DNA of 64,000 nucleotides from Ascaphus truei (taxonomy: Eukaryota; Chordata; Amphibia; Anura; Ascaphidae). Numbering within the stretch: position 1 is the stretch's first letter; every line of letters begins with the position of its first letter. The stretch is from contig CM071568.1 in NCBI GenBank assembly GCA_036426205.1, forward strand, positions 233,620,330 to 233,684,329, written 5' to 3'. Shown here piece after piece: positions 34,564-46,573 of this stretch. The position numbers and the translations under genes are program-made. The notes beneath the pieces were generated by a model that worked only from the letters and a program-made list of their open reading frames with translations, did not search any database and was not told the DNA's origin.

Positions 34564-36313
34564 AGGGCACCACACCAGGGTGTGAGGGAAAACCTCCATA
34601 ACTACTGTTGGCAGGCCTGTACTTACCAGGACTTACTGCCAACAGAGAAGATGTACGCAGTCATTATTATGCATGGCTACATACTCCCCCTGGTTAATAC
34701 CCACCGTCCCGGCTGGGACCTAAATTTGGTGTACCTTGCGCCAGGAAACACTGCAAAAGAACACACAAATAACATGGCAAACATTATCACATTGTCATAA
34801 TAATGTAAACACATCTTACTCACTGACCAGCAGGGAGCGCTAAAGAAACAGCAGACCACTATATTCTGGGACTCACTGATAATGTCGAGGGTCTGGCTTC
34901 TTCACCTCCCGCCCCGCGGCATGCACAGTCACACTGTATTCCCGTGGTAACCCTCGCTCATTGCAATATACCACTTTGTGCATGTACACACTGCGTCCTA
35001 TCTTCCAGACCCGCATAAGTTGAGACACCCTCTGCTCGGCCTGCATTCCTGTAATGGCTCCCCCTTTATCTACGATATAGTGCTGAATATCGTTTTTAAG
35101 CCACCTCTCTCTATTCTCCTCTATTTCTCTCATTAGAGGTTCCGGGACATAGGGATATTCAAGCCCATGTGACCTTGTGTATCGAGCCACAATAACCCGT
35201 TCAGCTCGGCAAGTCCTGGTCAACCTACTTTTGCCAGCCGCTCCGGGCAGCACCCAGGATAGGGGCTCATCGACCTCTACCGGGTCATCCAACCCCTCGG
35301 ATCTCCGTGGAGTAATAAGGCCTGCCTGGATGCGGTCCCACCTTACCCTTAGGGCCCTAAGGTATGCCTCGTCATCAAAGTCCCCGGCAGCCCACGGTGA
35401 TCAACCACCCCCTCCCTCTCTAGGATAAATCTGGTGCGGTCGAACCAGGCTACATACCCCTCGTACAACGGGGCCCACCACCTAGTCTCCTTCCGTTCTT
35501 CGGAGCTAGGTTCTATAGACTCCTCTATTGACTCCTCATCAGGCCCACCCGAAGATACCCCGGACGTACCCTCAGATCGCCCCACTTGGCTCTTACTCTG
35601 TGACCAGTGTCCGCCCTCCAAACTCAGCGCACTATAACTCTCACTGACCATCGACCCACGTCGAGAAATCCTCCCTCCACCCTCCGATCCATCATCGGAC
35701 GTTCCCCAGTCCAGGCTTCCAGTCCGTTCTTGGATAGGACCCCGGGAATCCCCTGACGCCCCCAAACTAGAAGTGGACCCGAATGACGGAGTGACGGGGA
35801 CAGGGGCTTTAACTAGGGCCTTGGGTCTAACCTTGGGAGGGGACGGGGTTGAGGGACGGGACCGAACAGTAGGTATTGACAGGGTTATGACCTGCTCTCC
35901 AGCAATACCTGCCTTGAGTTCGCCACAAAGTCCTTTCTTGTCTCCAGCAGCTGTGCTTCTTGCTCTCCGGCTCGAACGCCCGCTCCCCCGGGTAGTAGGG
36001 GATCGACTTCCGCTGCTCGACCGCAGAGGCGCTAGCACCTCCCACTCGATGCCGCTCTGGTCATCCGGAATCTCCTCCGCACACGCACGTGCTTCGACGC
36101 CATCTTGGGTTGAATCCCCAATCGGGATCTCTTCCTCCACGAGGACATCTGGCAACGCCCGTCTGCTGCGCGATCCAGTCTGCTCTGGACTCGCTCTTCC
36201 TTCTCCTCCACCCCCTTATTCTGCGATAGGCACGGTGTCGTCTTATTACCTCGCAGGGTCGGGTTGGATCGACCTCCTTCCGATCCACTAGTCACCACAG
36301 CAGTGGGACTCCG
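34564..36313 (-). repeat. LTR-element internal duplication, unit B
   Basis: Second copy of the tandem unit, joined to the single-copy 5' part of the element at 36313. Relative to unit A it has a 16-bp insertion near 34745 (GAAACACTGCAAAAGA region), one base lost at about 35396, one base lost at about 36181, and scattered substitutions. Confidence 0.85.
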
Positions 36314-37084
36314 GCGATCGGGTGGTCGCGGTACTGGAGACACTCTACTCCGCGTCTCTACACCACGGGGAATGGCATCTCTCCATGGCGTACCAATAGT
36401 ATGACAGTCTCTTTCTCTGACCATCGCACTCGACAGCCCAGCACACTCCTCGTCCGAGGATCCCAACCCGCAGTTCGGTCTGAGCATCCCAGTAGGAGAC
36501 CGGCGATGGACTCCTCGGTGATCACCTCTCCGATGGCTGGGTTTCTCCGTTGGGAGCACCGAACCTGACTCCGACTCCTCGGGACCGGCACTCTCGTTCC
36601 ATAGTGTTCCCGGCTGCTCGTCAATCGGCATCGGGACATTTCCGGCTACTCCCACCGCTTGTACCGGTACAAAAGTGGTCATGGGCCACATGTACTGCAG
36701 TCCACAGTGGGGGCATCGGGCCTCACTGCCCACGGCTCCGCCCGGCAGTCTGCACTGCAGGCAAAGACACACCACAGTCTCTACACCCTCCACACGGATG
36801 ACCAGGAAGCCTCCTGGAGCCGAGTAGGGATGAGTAGAGATCAACAGACTCTGGTCCACTTTACTAGCAACTTCAGCCATATTCACCAGCGTAGGCACTC
36901 GTTTCAGAGGTCTGTACTGGTCAATGGCCCTTCGCAACTGAAGGGCAGGGGCGTGTTTGGCAACCCCTCCTCCTTCTTTCTCCATCGATATCCAGTGGAA
37001 CTGCAAACCACTCCCCCTGGTTGAAACTAGGGGGATGTCTCGTAGACTTGTAGGCTGACCCAGCACAGGGGCGGAGTGAGTCAT
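34873..37084 (-). pseudogene. Gag-position ORF with frameshifts, copy B
   Basis: Begins at an ATG 60 nt after a presumed primer-binding site. The first open stretch (37084-36032) contains a CX2C-X12-CX2C zinc-ribbon-like motif at residues 108-127 (C108, C111, C124, C127). A base lost near 36181 shifts the frame; the protein continues in another frame (36155-35349), and a second lost base near 35396 shifts it again to the end at 34873. An intact ancestor would have had about 730 codons. No pol-type motif exists anywhere in the element, so mobilisation must have been in trans. Confidence 0.5.
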
Positions 37085-37142
37085 AGTCGATCAGGGCGCG
37101 GCTCCAGCTTTCGCGCCAAACTCCCCATCGGGGTGGAGTTTT

Positions 37143-37158
37143 CTCGTTGGCGCCAATC
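37143..37158 (-). promoter_or_regulatory. Candidate primer-binding site
   Basis: The minus strand reads TTGGCGCCAACGAGAA, close to the TGGCGCC-AACG pattern complementary to tRNA-Lys 3' ends, one base short. It lies 60 nt before the gag-position ATG. If real, the 5' LTR ends just upstream, near 37163. Confidence 0.4.
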
Positions 37159-37162
37159 CTGG

Positions 37163-39029
37163 CCAACAATTAGCAAACTGCAAAGTTGCAAGACTTTCTG
37201 CAGCTGGCCCACGCGGTATCCCGGGAGCGCGGGAACCGCCATCTTGGTAAGTATTGTCCTTTTTCCCATTTGAGTTAGCGTCTGGCTGTTTGTTAATTGG
37301 GGTATAACAAAGTCCATTTCGTTCCTCCCATCTGATAATACTGTCAGGCTCATTATTCTCAGGGGTATCATCCCGAGAACAAAAACATGATAAACACGGC
37401 TCAGCCACGGCTTTCACGCCATTCCACAACAAGCTCACAAATTCTCTTCTGTAGCTTGTTCTTCACCCACGCACAGTTCATATGTGTGTTCTTCCTCTGA
37501 CCGCAATCCTGGACCTTCTGCTCTATGCAGATCCTCCATTCTTGCGGTTCTCTCTCCCCGCCATCCTGGACCTTCTACTCTGTGCAGATCCTCCATTCTG
37601 ACGGGTCTCTCTTGATCATTGAACACGGGGTTCTTGTACATGGAGCTCCGCTCTGCGGGGCAGCTATCACATCCGTACAACAAACATGCCTTGTGCACCA
37701 CCTTGTGTACCTAACGTAGATCTGACTCGTGTTTGCACTACCTCAGGCTAGGCTCACTCTCTCAGTGTCTACTGTAACGCTTTCCTCCAGTCTGTGCTCC
37801 TTGGTAAGTGATCTGGAATGGAGACTAGAGTACTCTGGCTCTTCCATGCAGTACTTTGGGCGTCGACCTACTGTTGGCTAGCCTAGTGCGGACCCTTCCA
37901 GAATTCCTGCCCTAAGTTACCAGTTTACCCCTTCAGGCGTCCCCCGCTAGCGCTACCTCAAGGCAACTAGAACAGCAATAGCCCCCTGCTCCAGACTCAC
38001 TAACCCCTAACGGATCCCAAGGCGTCTGTGCGGCCTGCAGCTCCAGCAGCTCCCCGACTACCCCTGGCTCCGTCCCACGCAGCACAAAGTGGCAGCAGAC
38101 ACTCTCCCTGTTTCCTAATGTGTGCCTAGCAAAAGCCTGTCCTGTTGACAGGTCTCTCAGCAGCGCCTCCAATTTTAACGGCTGGACCCCCCTTGTCTGA
38201 CCCACCCAATCTCACATTGGGCCCCGTGTGGTCTAACCGGTCCCCATTACAAGGTCGTGTGTGGTGGTGCACCTGCAAGTAACAGGACTCGTGAGTCTCC
38301 CGCTTGGTGTTATTAGGGGATGTCATCAGGACAGGTAGCTGAGGTAGTGGGTGCGAGTCCAACTTACTTCATGTGCAGCGCCTCCACCTCATCAGGATCT
38401 ATGCTTCCGCAGGGAGATGGTCCTGGTGAGGAACTCCTTCTCGGTGGTGACTGCCACTGCAGAGTAATCTCACACTCACACAGTGGGGGTTTCTTTGAAC
38501 ATGGCATCTTTATTGTAGACGGTGATGTAGCAGACTGCCCCATGCAGCTGCCGGCTCTAGCCGCACATCTCTCCGTGCTGTCCCTTTGCCAGGTACGCCC
38601 TCCCGTATTGAAGTGGGATTCCCTTTCTCCTAGGGAGATCACCACTGTGCCAGGTCCCTGGACACAGTGTGGCTTAGACATACTTGATTGGTCACTCTGC
38701 TCCCGCTAGTTACTGCACTAGGGTCACAAAAGTATTCCTTCAATCCCTTATGCCGTAGCATACAATTTACCAGCTGCTTCACACAACTCAGCAGCCCACC
38801 TTCCACTAACTAAACTGTCAGTGTTGTGCCCTTTATACCTCAGGGGGCAGGCGCATCTCTGATGTCACTATCCAGGGACTCAGAGCATACAGCCACTCCC
38901 TTCCTTACACAGGGCACCACACCAGGGTGTGAGGGAAAACCTCCATAACTACTGTTGGCAGGCTTGTACTTACCAGGACTTACTGCCAACAGGGAAGATG
39001 TATGCAGTCATTATTATGCATGGCTACAG
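37163..39029 (-). mobile_element. 5' LTR and leader of the gag-only element
   Basis: Starts TGTAGCCATGC at 39029. U3 is 38808-39029 with a TATA box near 38834. An AATAAA lies near 38511 on the minus strand, as expected in R. The rest to about 37163 would be a long U5. Near 37500-37620 there are two copies of an about 63-bp repeat (ATCCTGGACCTTCT ... GCAGATCCTCCATTCT). If the PBS call is wrong, the LTR could be only the first about 222 bp and the remainder a leader. Confidence 0.5.
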
Positions 39030-39235
39030 GATAGATAAGTAGAGAGATGATAGAGATGATATTAGATAGATGATAGAGATATGATATAGATATATAGATG
39101 ATATATAGTTGATATGATAGTAGACGACACCTAGTAGTGTAGATGTTAGATAGATTGGATATATCTATATATCTATATATATCACATATATATACACATA
39201 CATACATATCATACATACATATCCATCACACAGAT
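39030..39235. repeat. GATA/ATAC-rich simple repeat
   Basis: Degenerate GATA-type units followed by ATATC and ATACATAC runs, immediately next to the 5' LTR boundary. Confidence 0.85.
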
Positions 39236-39409
39236 CCCTGTCCCGCCTCCCGACCCGCATCTTCCCACAAGCCCCGCCTACCAGAGCACACGCTCTGTCT
39301 GATGGGCAAGAACATGAAAAGCAGCCGCTTGGTAAAGCGAGAGGTGAGCATCAGCAAGCATCAGCGCTGGAGAGCACATTCACTCTCCACTATAAAACTC
39401 AGCCTTAGT

Positions 39410-40132
39410 GTGCTACAACTGTCATGGGCTACCCTGTTTTTCTAGACCCTGAGACCTCTTTAGCTAAATCTATAACCATCCCATACTCACAAACTGCATG
39501 CGTTTTCAACCTGGTATGTGTGACCCTCACTTTCAAACTCGGTGAGATGTAAATGTATACCAACATAGGAAGGTTTTGTTTGTTTTTTATCCTAAGTCCA
39601 ATATAGTTTGTCAAACAAAAGGAAACAAAATTCACCAATAAAATACAAATTTATCATCTGTGGGTTTGCAGTTTTGCAGCTGGTGTAATCAGAGATATTC
39701 AATAAATATGCAGTGCTGAAGACGAAATTATTGACCTAATACTGCATAACTTCTCAAATTCTGTAAAATGTAGTACTGTATAATACAGAGGAGCCAAAAA
39801 AGTACCCAACACCTTAATTGGTTGTAAACCTTGACACAGACTATACACTTTACCTGATTACACGCCATAATGGTGAAAAGGCATCTTGCATCAATTACAG
39901 TGTATTTATTAAGATTAACTGCCAACGAAGCAAACCTCTTCTAGTGGTAAATTCCCTTCCCATACCTGAATATTTGAATCCAAAAAAAATATTTTAAGCA
40001 ACTCAATATTTATACTTTTTGAAGTATTCTGCATATTTTTAATACCAGTTACAAGTGCTCAATCACAAATTGCTGGAGGCTTTGCAATACAAAGCAGTAA
40101 CCACAACACACATTTATTTATGATATATAACA
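39410..40132. other. Intergenic, no feature seen
   Basis: AT-rich; one TACTGTA near 39776. No coding signal. Confidence 0.5.
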
Positions 40133-40140
40133 ACGGTGCG

Positions 40141-40442
40141 CAAACTGGGGGCGGGAGAATTTGCTGGGGGGGGGGGGGCGCGGGCTGTTACAGAGGCCCC
40201 ACGCTCTTCACCAGGCATTTAATTTAATGCCGGGGGAGGCGTGAGGCCTCTGTAACCTCACTTACCTACTGACAGCCGGGTCTTCGGCGACGCGTCGCCA
40301 TGGCAACGCACGTCAAATGACGCAGTAGGGTCATGTGACGTGACCCGCAACGTCATCTAAAGTCGTGCTTTCAAGAGAGACGGGCGCAAATGCTGCGGCT
40401 CCCAGGAAGGGGGCCACAGCTGAAAAAGTTTGTGCAGCGCTG
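40141..40442. mobile_element. hAT-type MITE, 302 bp
   Basis: Perfect 8-bp duplication ATATATAA at 40133-40140 and 40443-40450. Terminal repeats CAACGGTGCGCAAACT and, reverse-complemented, CAGCGCTGCACAAACT. The interior is GC-rich with several CpGs (GGCGACGCGTCGCC). No coding capacity. Confidence 0.8.
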
Positions 40443-40819
40443 ATATATAATATATATATGATACTGTAGATTGAAAAATCTTTGAAAAATTTAGAATTGT
40501 TTCTTCATTTGTATTCTACATGTACAGTGCTAATGTTAAGAGATAAAGTTTTTTTTTTCAATAGTTTCAAGCATAGAGTAAAACAAGGAACAATAAAATA
40601 AAGGAAATAAGACCTCTCAGGTGAAAGCACTTAAAATGAAAACAATGTGTGAAATGATTACCAGTTGACTTTTATTTTTGTTTCATACACCCTCATGTAT
40701 TAATCGATTCGTTCAAATTGTACAAGTGTAGTTATTTATTATTTTTATTTTTCACGTTTTTGCAGTAGAACAAAATGTTAGCGGAAATTCAGTTTCGCTT
40801 AAAGGGATCTCAATAGTTC

Positions 40820-41716
40820 TGTTAGGATCGGCGGTAGGTCCCACCCCCGTGTTGACATGGGTGACGCGCTGCAAGCTACCTACATGCCCCCTGCCGCCAG
40901 ATACAGGGATTCCTCCAGGCTCTGGTTTAGGCCCTGCCCCTGTGATGACACAGGCGACACGCCACAACCCAAGCAAACCATCTGTAGACACAGCGCTGTC
41001 CGACAAAGGAGTAACTCCAGGCTCAGTCTTAGGCCCCGCCCGTGTCCCGCCCCACGAGGACACGGGTGATGCGTCGCGCCATGGCAAGCACAGTATACGA
41101 GGGGTTAGTCCCCACTGAGCCCTATCTCCTTCACCTGCGGTCTACTTCGCCCCCGTCTGCCATTGGGCGGCTGCTTCCTTGTAGGCAGTACTGCCTAAAC
41201 CTGCAGACAGCCCATTGGCCTGTACTCCCTTATATGCTCAGCATAATGCTTCCCACAGAATGAAGTGCTTACCTCAAACCTTGTTGCCTTGTCCTTTTGC
41301 TTTGCATTCATTGCTCCTGTTTTGTCTTTCCGTGTTTTGACCTTGGCGCGTACCTGGACCCTGACTTCTCTCTGACCCCTGGACTCGGCTTTCTATTAGA
41401 CTTCTACCATCTTCGCTCCTGGACCGCAGCTACCTATACGACTACCTTATCTCACCAACCCCTGACCATGGCAAGTATATACTACGATCCTCCTGTCTCC
41501 AACCCCTGACCATGGCAAGTATATACTACGATCCTCCTGTCTCCAACCCCTGACCACGGCAATGACATACAACGATCCTGACCTCTCCAACCCTGTCCCG
41601 GCTAACAACTACTACTCTGCACCCCGGACATGCTCACATGGCTGGAGGTCGGTTATTTCTAAAATCCCCACCTCAGCCTCGCGGTCCTATCCTGTTTGTG
41701 GTGAGCACCCGTTACA
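40820..41716 (+). mobile_element. Solo LTR, 897 bp
   Basis: Begins TGTTAGGATCGGCGG and ends GCACCCGTTACA. Flanks AGTTC (40815-40819) and AATTC (41717-41721) are a 5-bp duplication with one change. A TATA-like CTTATATGC lies at about 41230. Near 41463-41550 a 44-bp unit (TGACCATGGCAAGTATATAC start) is tandemly duplicated. A related 3' half lies at 55590-55990. Confidence 0.7.
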
Positions 41717-41810
41717 AATTCATAGAGAATGCATGACCAGTTTATAATGTTTAATAAAACATATATGTAATGCATTGATATGTTAACTACAGAACACAAT
41801 GAATTACATG

Positions 41811-42820
41811 TGTAGCCCACTTTCCCCGTGACTAAAGGAACTACGCGTGCTGGGTACCTGTCTGAAAGCCTACAGGAGGCCTGATCCTCCACCACTGGGA
41901 GCCTAGGGTGATTGTGTTCTTTGGTACACAGCGCCTCCACCTGGGAGGGATCCTGGCACAGCAGGATAACCACTCGCAAGAACAATACAGGCAGAAAATA
42001 AAGGTACACATACAGGTAAAAACCAACTATGTTTACTGACACATATAACCGTATAACACAATAAACACACAAGGCCCCACATGCAGTACCCACACAATAT
42101 ATACACCCCAGTGAGCTCCGCCAAAGTACTGAGGTGCCCTTGGCACCTAACCACCAGGTGTCCTCAGAGACAAGCCCACCAAAAGTGTGTGCAGTAGCAC
42201 TACCCACTGTGTGTGTGGCCGTTGGTGCACTTGTAGATACCTCCCTGGGCACTCCTGTACCCAGGAACCGCAGAACAACAAAGGATCCGTCTGATTCCAC
42301 GACTACGAAGCCGCTGCTCCTGGTCCAACCTCTGATGGAACTACGGTTGGAGGGTGTCCCTGTAAATGTTTATTATAATTTATACCTGTGATCTGGTCCG
42401 AGACCGCAGGCTGCAAATCACCGCATGGCTGTCCGGTCACATATACAGCCTCTGACACTTGTCACTAAAGGTTAAGGAAAGTGTCCCTATCTGAAGGCCT
42501 TACTTATAGCAGCCACAATCTGAAGGGACTGGGGCCTATCTGGGGCCTATGGGGCAATTCTAGGCCTATCCCAGGGAAGCACTGCACCTTGGACACTACC
42601 TCTCTAGTTGACTCCTTGTCTCCGGCTGGCGCGAGGTGCCTAGCACGCTAAATGTATCTTTCCTATTTCAGGAGCCTTTTTGGCTATCCGACACCTTGCA
42701 GTAAGCAGCCACTAGGGCTTCTGGGACATGTAGTCCCATGCGGAGCCTTTGCTAATGGCTGCCGCAACTCTTTAGCCTCTGCACATACTCAAGGTCCACA
42801 CTGCGCATGCGTGAAAATCA
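41811..42820 (-). mobile_element. Solo LTR, 1,010 bp, minus strand
   Basis: On the minus strand it starts TGATTTTCACGCATGCGCAG and ends GTGGGCTACA. Perfect 5-bp duplication ACATG at 41806-41810 and 42821-42825. Near its start are an NRF1-like GCATGCGCA and a ZNF143-like GACTACATGTCCCAG (about 42725-42742). The 3' end is similar to that of the LTR ending at 51785, so they belong to one family. Confidence 0.75.
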
Positions 42821-42825
42821 ACATG

Positions 42826-43382
42826 GCCGCCTGTATCCCCGTGTCCGCCCCGGAGCTCCAGCAGCACCCGACTGCCCTGCTCACGTACACTAGTATTACG
42901 TTTTTTATTAAAACCCTGTGACCACTGGCGAGATATGCGCAGGGAGAGGCGTCTCTCTCTGTGCAGCTCTCTATGCAGCTGACCCACCCACATCACAGCA
43001 GATCCATGGGTGAGACCTTTTGAGAGTGCCGAATATCACATCGTCAGTTTTGGTCATTTTGCTATCGCAGTTCTTCAGAGTCTTTCTGAAAACCGTGATA
43101 ACTACACTGACAAAACTGGCAGCGTAACAGGCCCAGTGAGATGTTTTATGAAGGCTTCTAGCATATGCTCTATGTTTGCTTAAAGGAGACTTCATTAATA
43201 TGTCATACAGTATAATAAATCATGTAATTAGTAAAGAGCCTCCTCGTTTGAAATTCTGCTTCCCTTATTTCTTCTTTGTTTAACATTGACCATAACATGC
43301 TCTTCTTTTAATGACCTTAGCAGAGTCCCTTGTTTCTTCACATTGATATAATGTTTATTATCAAGTCTCAGAGGTAAATTAC
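42826..43382. other. Intergenic with a small fold-back
   Basis: About 43030-43130 holds inverted CAGTTTTGGTCATTTTG/CAAAACTG-type arms, probably a degenerate MITE. No gene seen. Confidence 0.4.
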
Positions 43383-44880
43383 TGTATTGTATTGTATGTC
43401 TTTATTTATATAGCGCCATTAATGTACATAGCGCTTCACAGTAGTAATACATGTGGTAATCAAATAAATAACAGATAATATAAATAACAGATCATGGAAA
43501 TAAGTGCTTCAGACATAAAAGTAACATTAAGGAAGAGGAGTCCCTGCTCCGAAGAGCTTACAGTCTAATTGGTAGGTAGGGAGAACGTACAGAGAGTAGG
43601 AGGGAGTTCTGGTAAGTGCGTCTGCAGGGGGCCAAGCTATATGAATCATGTGTTCAGAATATCTACAGTGCTATTCATATGCTTCTTTAAGCAAGTGTGT
43701 CTTAAGGTGGGTCTTAAAGGTGGATAGAGAGGGTGCAAGTCGGGTACTGAGGGGAAGGGCATTCCAGAGGTGTGGGGCAGTCAGTGAAAAAGGTTTAAGG
43801 CGGGAGAGGGCTTTAGATACAAAGGGGGCAGAAAGAAGACATCCTTGAGAAGAACACAAGAGTCTGGATGGTGCATAACGAGAAATAAGGGCTGAGATGT
43901 AAGGAGGGGCAGAAGAGTGTAAAACTTTAAAAGTGAGGAGAAGAATGGAGTGTGAAATGCGGGATTTGATCGGAAGCCAGGAGAGGAATTTCATGAGGGG
44001 AGATGATGAGACAGATCTAGGAAAGAGTAGAGTGATTCTGGCAGCAGCGTTTAAGATAGATTGTAGGGGAGACAGGTGAGAGGCAGGAAGGCCGGATAGC
44101 AGGAGGTTAAAGTAATCAAGATGGGAGAGAATGAGGGCCTGAGTCATAGTTTTAGCAGTCGAGCAACAGAGGCAAGGGCGTATCTTTGTTATATTACGGA
44201 GGAAAAAGCGACAGGTTTTAGACATGTTTTGAATGTGAGGGGCGAATGTGAGAGAGGAGTCGAGTGTGACCCCTAGGCAGCATGCTTGGGCTACTGGGTG
44301 AATGATCATAGTTCCAACAGTAATGTGGAAGGAGGTAGTAGGGCCAGGTTTGAGAGGAAGTATGAGGATCTCTGTTTTAGCCATGTTGAGTTTAAGGCGG
44401 CGGAGGGCCATCCAGGATGATATAGCAGAGAGACATTCAGAAACTTTGGTTTGTACAGCAGGTGTAAGGTCAGGTGTTGAAAAGTACATTTGTGTGTCAT
44501 CAGCATAGAGGTGATATTTAAACCCAAAAGATGTTATTAGGTCACAGAAGTATGTGTACAGAGAAAAGAGAAGAGGTCCCAGGACAGAGCCCTGGGGTAC
44601 CCCCACAGAGAGATCAATAGAGGAGGAGGTGTTAGCAGAAGAGACACTGAAAGTACGATGGGAAAGGTAGGATGAGATCCAGAACAGAGCTTTGTTCCGA
44701 ATACCAAGAGTATGGAGAATGTGAAGGAGAAGAGGGTGGTCTACGGTGTCAAATGCTGCAGAGAGGTCAAGTAATATGAGCAGAGTGTAATGACCTCTGT
44801 CTTTGGCAGCATGGAGGTCGTCAGTTATTTTAGTGAGGGCTGTTTCCGTGGAGTGAGCAGTGCACTGTAGGCTATAGAGT
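43383..44880 (-). mobile_element. L2 LINE, 3' half
   Basis: Minus-strand reverse transcriptase. [13 protein letters not shown] is readable at about 44770-44730, [13 protein letters not shown] at 44600, and the catalytic YADDTQ soon after within the 311-codon frame 44606-43671. The C-terminal part has [11 protein letters not shown] and [10 protein letters not shown]. The 3' tail TGTACATTAATGGCGCTATA ends in an ATACA-type microsatellite at 43383. The upstream RT and endonuclease are lost. It is the best L2 copy here and a reference for the remnant at 1060-2345. Confidence 0.85.
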
Positions 44881-44954
44881 AATTATTGTTTACCTCCACC
44901 CCATTCTTAAGATGTATTTGTGCCGAATCCTTTCAGAGTATCCATTAGTAAAAG

Positions 44955-46050
44955 GGATTGCCAGGTGGGAACACCGAAAGATTCCAAATCAAAAATGGTA
45001 CGAGACAGGGATGCCCACTATCCCCCCTCCTCTTTGCACTCACTATCAAGCCTCTAGCGTCAACAATACGAAACAATATAAATATCCAAGGCATAGAAAT
45101 AGGAAAAACAAATTACAAGATCTCGCTTTTTGCGGACGATATTATCTTGTCATTATCCAGACCCCAAACTTCCCTTCCTAACCTTCAAAGGGAACTAGGA
45201 GATTTTGGCAAAATATCTGGATACAAGATAAATAGTGATAAGTCTGAAGCCCTTAACCTGAGTCTTTCAGAATCAGAAGTGAAATTGCTCAAATTGAACT
45301 TTAGTTATAGATGGAGTTCTTCATACATTAAATATTTGCGAGTGAATGTATCAAAGAACTACCTATCCTTATATCAGTATAATTACCTGGCTCTGTTTGG
45401 CAAAATCAAGAGAGACCTGGATAAATGGGAAGGTTACCAGATTTCTTGGATCGGAAGAATGATTTTGATAAAGATGAACATACTCCCTAGATTATTATAT
45501 TTTTTTCAAACTCTCCCGGTCCACGTTCCTGGTTCTGAACTAAACAACATCCAAAACAGATTCTTCAATTTCATTTGGCAGGGCAAAAGACCCAGGGTAG
45601 CCAAGTCGGTACTGTTGGCATCTAGAGCGAGGGGAGGTATGGGTGTCCCAGACATCTCCAAATATTACCAGGCAGCCCAACTTAAACAAGCAGCCGTATG
45701 GAACGCTGACCCTGAACAACAATGCTGGCTCAAAATAGAGTCACACTATGCCAAAATGCCTTCTCTGCAAGCATGCCTATGGAGCCTGGATAGAGGAGAT
45801 ATGCATCTCAACAAATTCAAACTGGGAGAGATGAGCCATACCTGGGAGGTCTGGCTGGAAGCAAAGACTAAGTACAGACTTGCGTCCCCCAGCTCACAAC
45901 TTACACCAATTTTTAATAACCCCAAATTCCCCCCCGGATGCGCTTCCAAATTATACGACCAATTTAAATCGAAGGGGATCAGGGTGATCGGAGACATTCT
46001 GAGCCTGGGGAACTCTTGAGCTACCAAAATTTATGTACTAAATACGATAT
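44955..46050 (+). pseudogene. Tx1-like L1 ORF2, reverse-transcriptase part
   Basis: 353 open codons (44958-46019): GTRQGCPLSPLLFAL, then the catalytic LFADDIILSL, then SGYKINSDKSEAL, and a long C-terminal region (IWQGKRPRVAK, GGMGVPDISKYYQAA). These are L1-clade ORF2 features, closest in feel to the Tx1 group of frogs and fish. The endonuclease and RT N-terminus are missing. The frame is lost at about 46016, just before a fold-back insertion. It continues at 46574 and 47908. Confidence 0.8.
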
Positions 46051-46559
46051 TATAAAACATACAGAACACCTACAAGCTCATATTGAACCCCCAAAATACC
46101 CACAACATATATATAAGCATATAAGTTTCACAGAGGAGTGCTATTGAGCATGGCAATATATATATTTGAAACCAGAGACATAACATAAAACACAGACAAA
46201 GCTCAGTGCACATCCAGAAAACTTATATACGGAAAAGCTTTTCCTGGTAATGTACAGGTTAATAAAAGCTTCAATCAGACTTAGAACTTTTGCAACTAAT
46301 ATTGACAGATTTATTATAAATCATTCTTCCTGGCAATGCACAGGTTATTAAGAATCTATATTAGTGTAGGGACCCTTGAAACGTGGTCTGCCGTGCAGTT
46401 GGCTCAAGGGCTTACAACAATTTGGCCAAAATGTTAAACTAAAAGACCATTTTATTTATTAGTTATTTATACATGTATATTTAGGCACTGTACTGTATAT
46501 AAGTTTTTCTGGATGTGCACTGAGCATTGTCTGTGTTTTATGTTATGTCTCTGGTTTAA
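46051..46559. mobile_element. Fold-back insertion in the L1, 509 bp
   Basis: Flanked by a perfect 14-bp duplication ACTAAATACGATAT (46037-46050, 46560-46573); deleting the insert and one duplicate restores the L1. Arms of about 65 bp (46165-46230 and 46494-46559; AACCAGAGACATAACATAAA and complement) surround a 260-bp middle. A long duplication implies target-primed insertion rather than a cut-and-paste MITE. No protein coding. Confidence 0.75.
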
Positions 46560-46573
46560 ACTAAATACGATAT

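Larger units (their letters stand above)
31538..39407. mobile_element. DNA element hosting the LTR insertion
   Basis: Left end AAGGCTGAGTTTATTGTGG at about 31541; right end reverse-complemented TAAGGCTGAGTTTTATAGTGG at about 39407. Both sides continue with similar text (GCTTGCTGATG, GAGCGCA-type phrases), and TTA lies at each edge. The LTR element (32716-39029) and expanded simple repeats lie between. I infer one older fold-back DNA element that was later invaded; two separate copies of one family is the alternative. Confidence 0.45.

Noticed and set aside
34022..34585. 187-codon plus-strand frame, with a near duplicate at 35773-36291
   Set aside because: Shadow of the minus-strand gag-position ORF; the duplication is explained by the tandem units.
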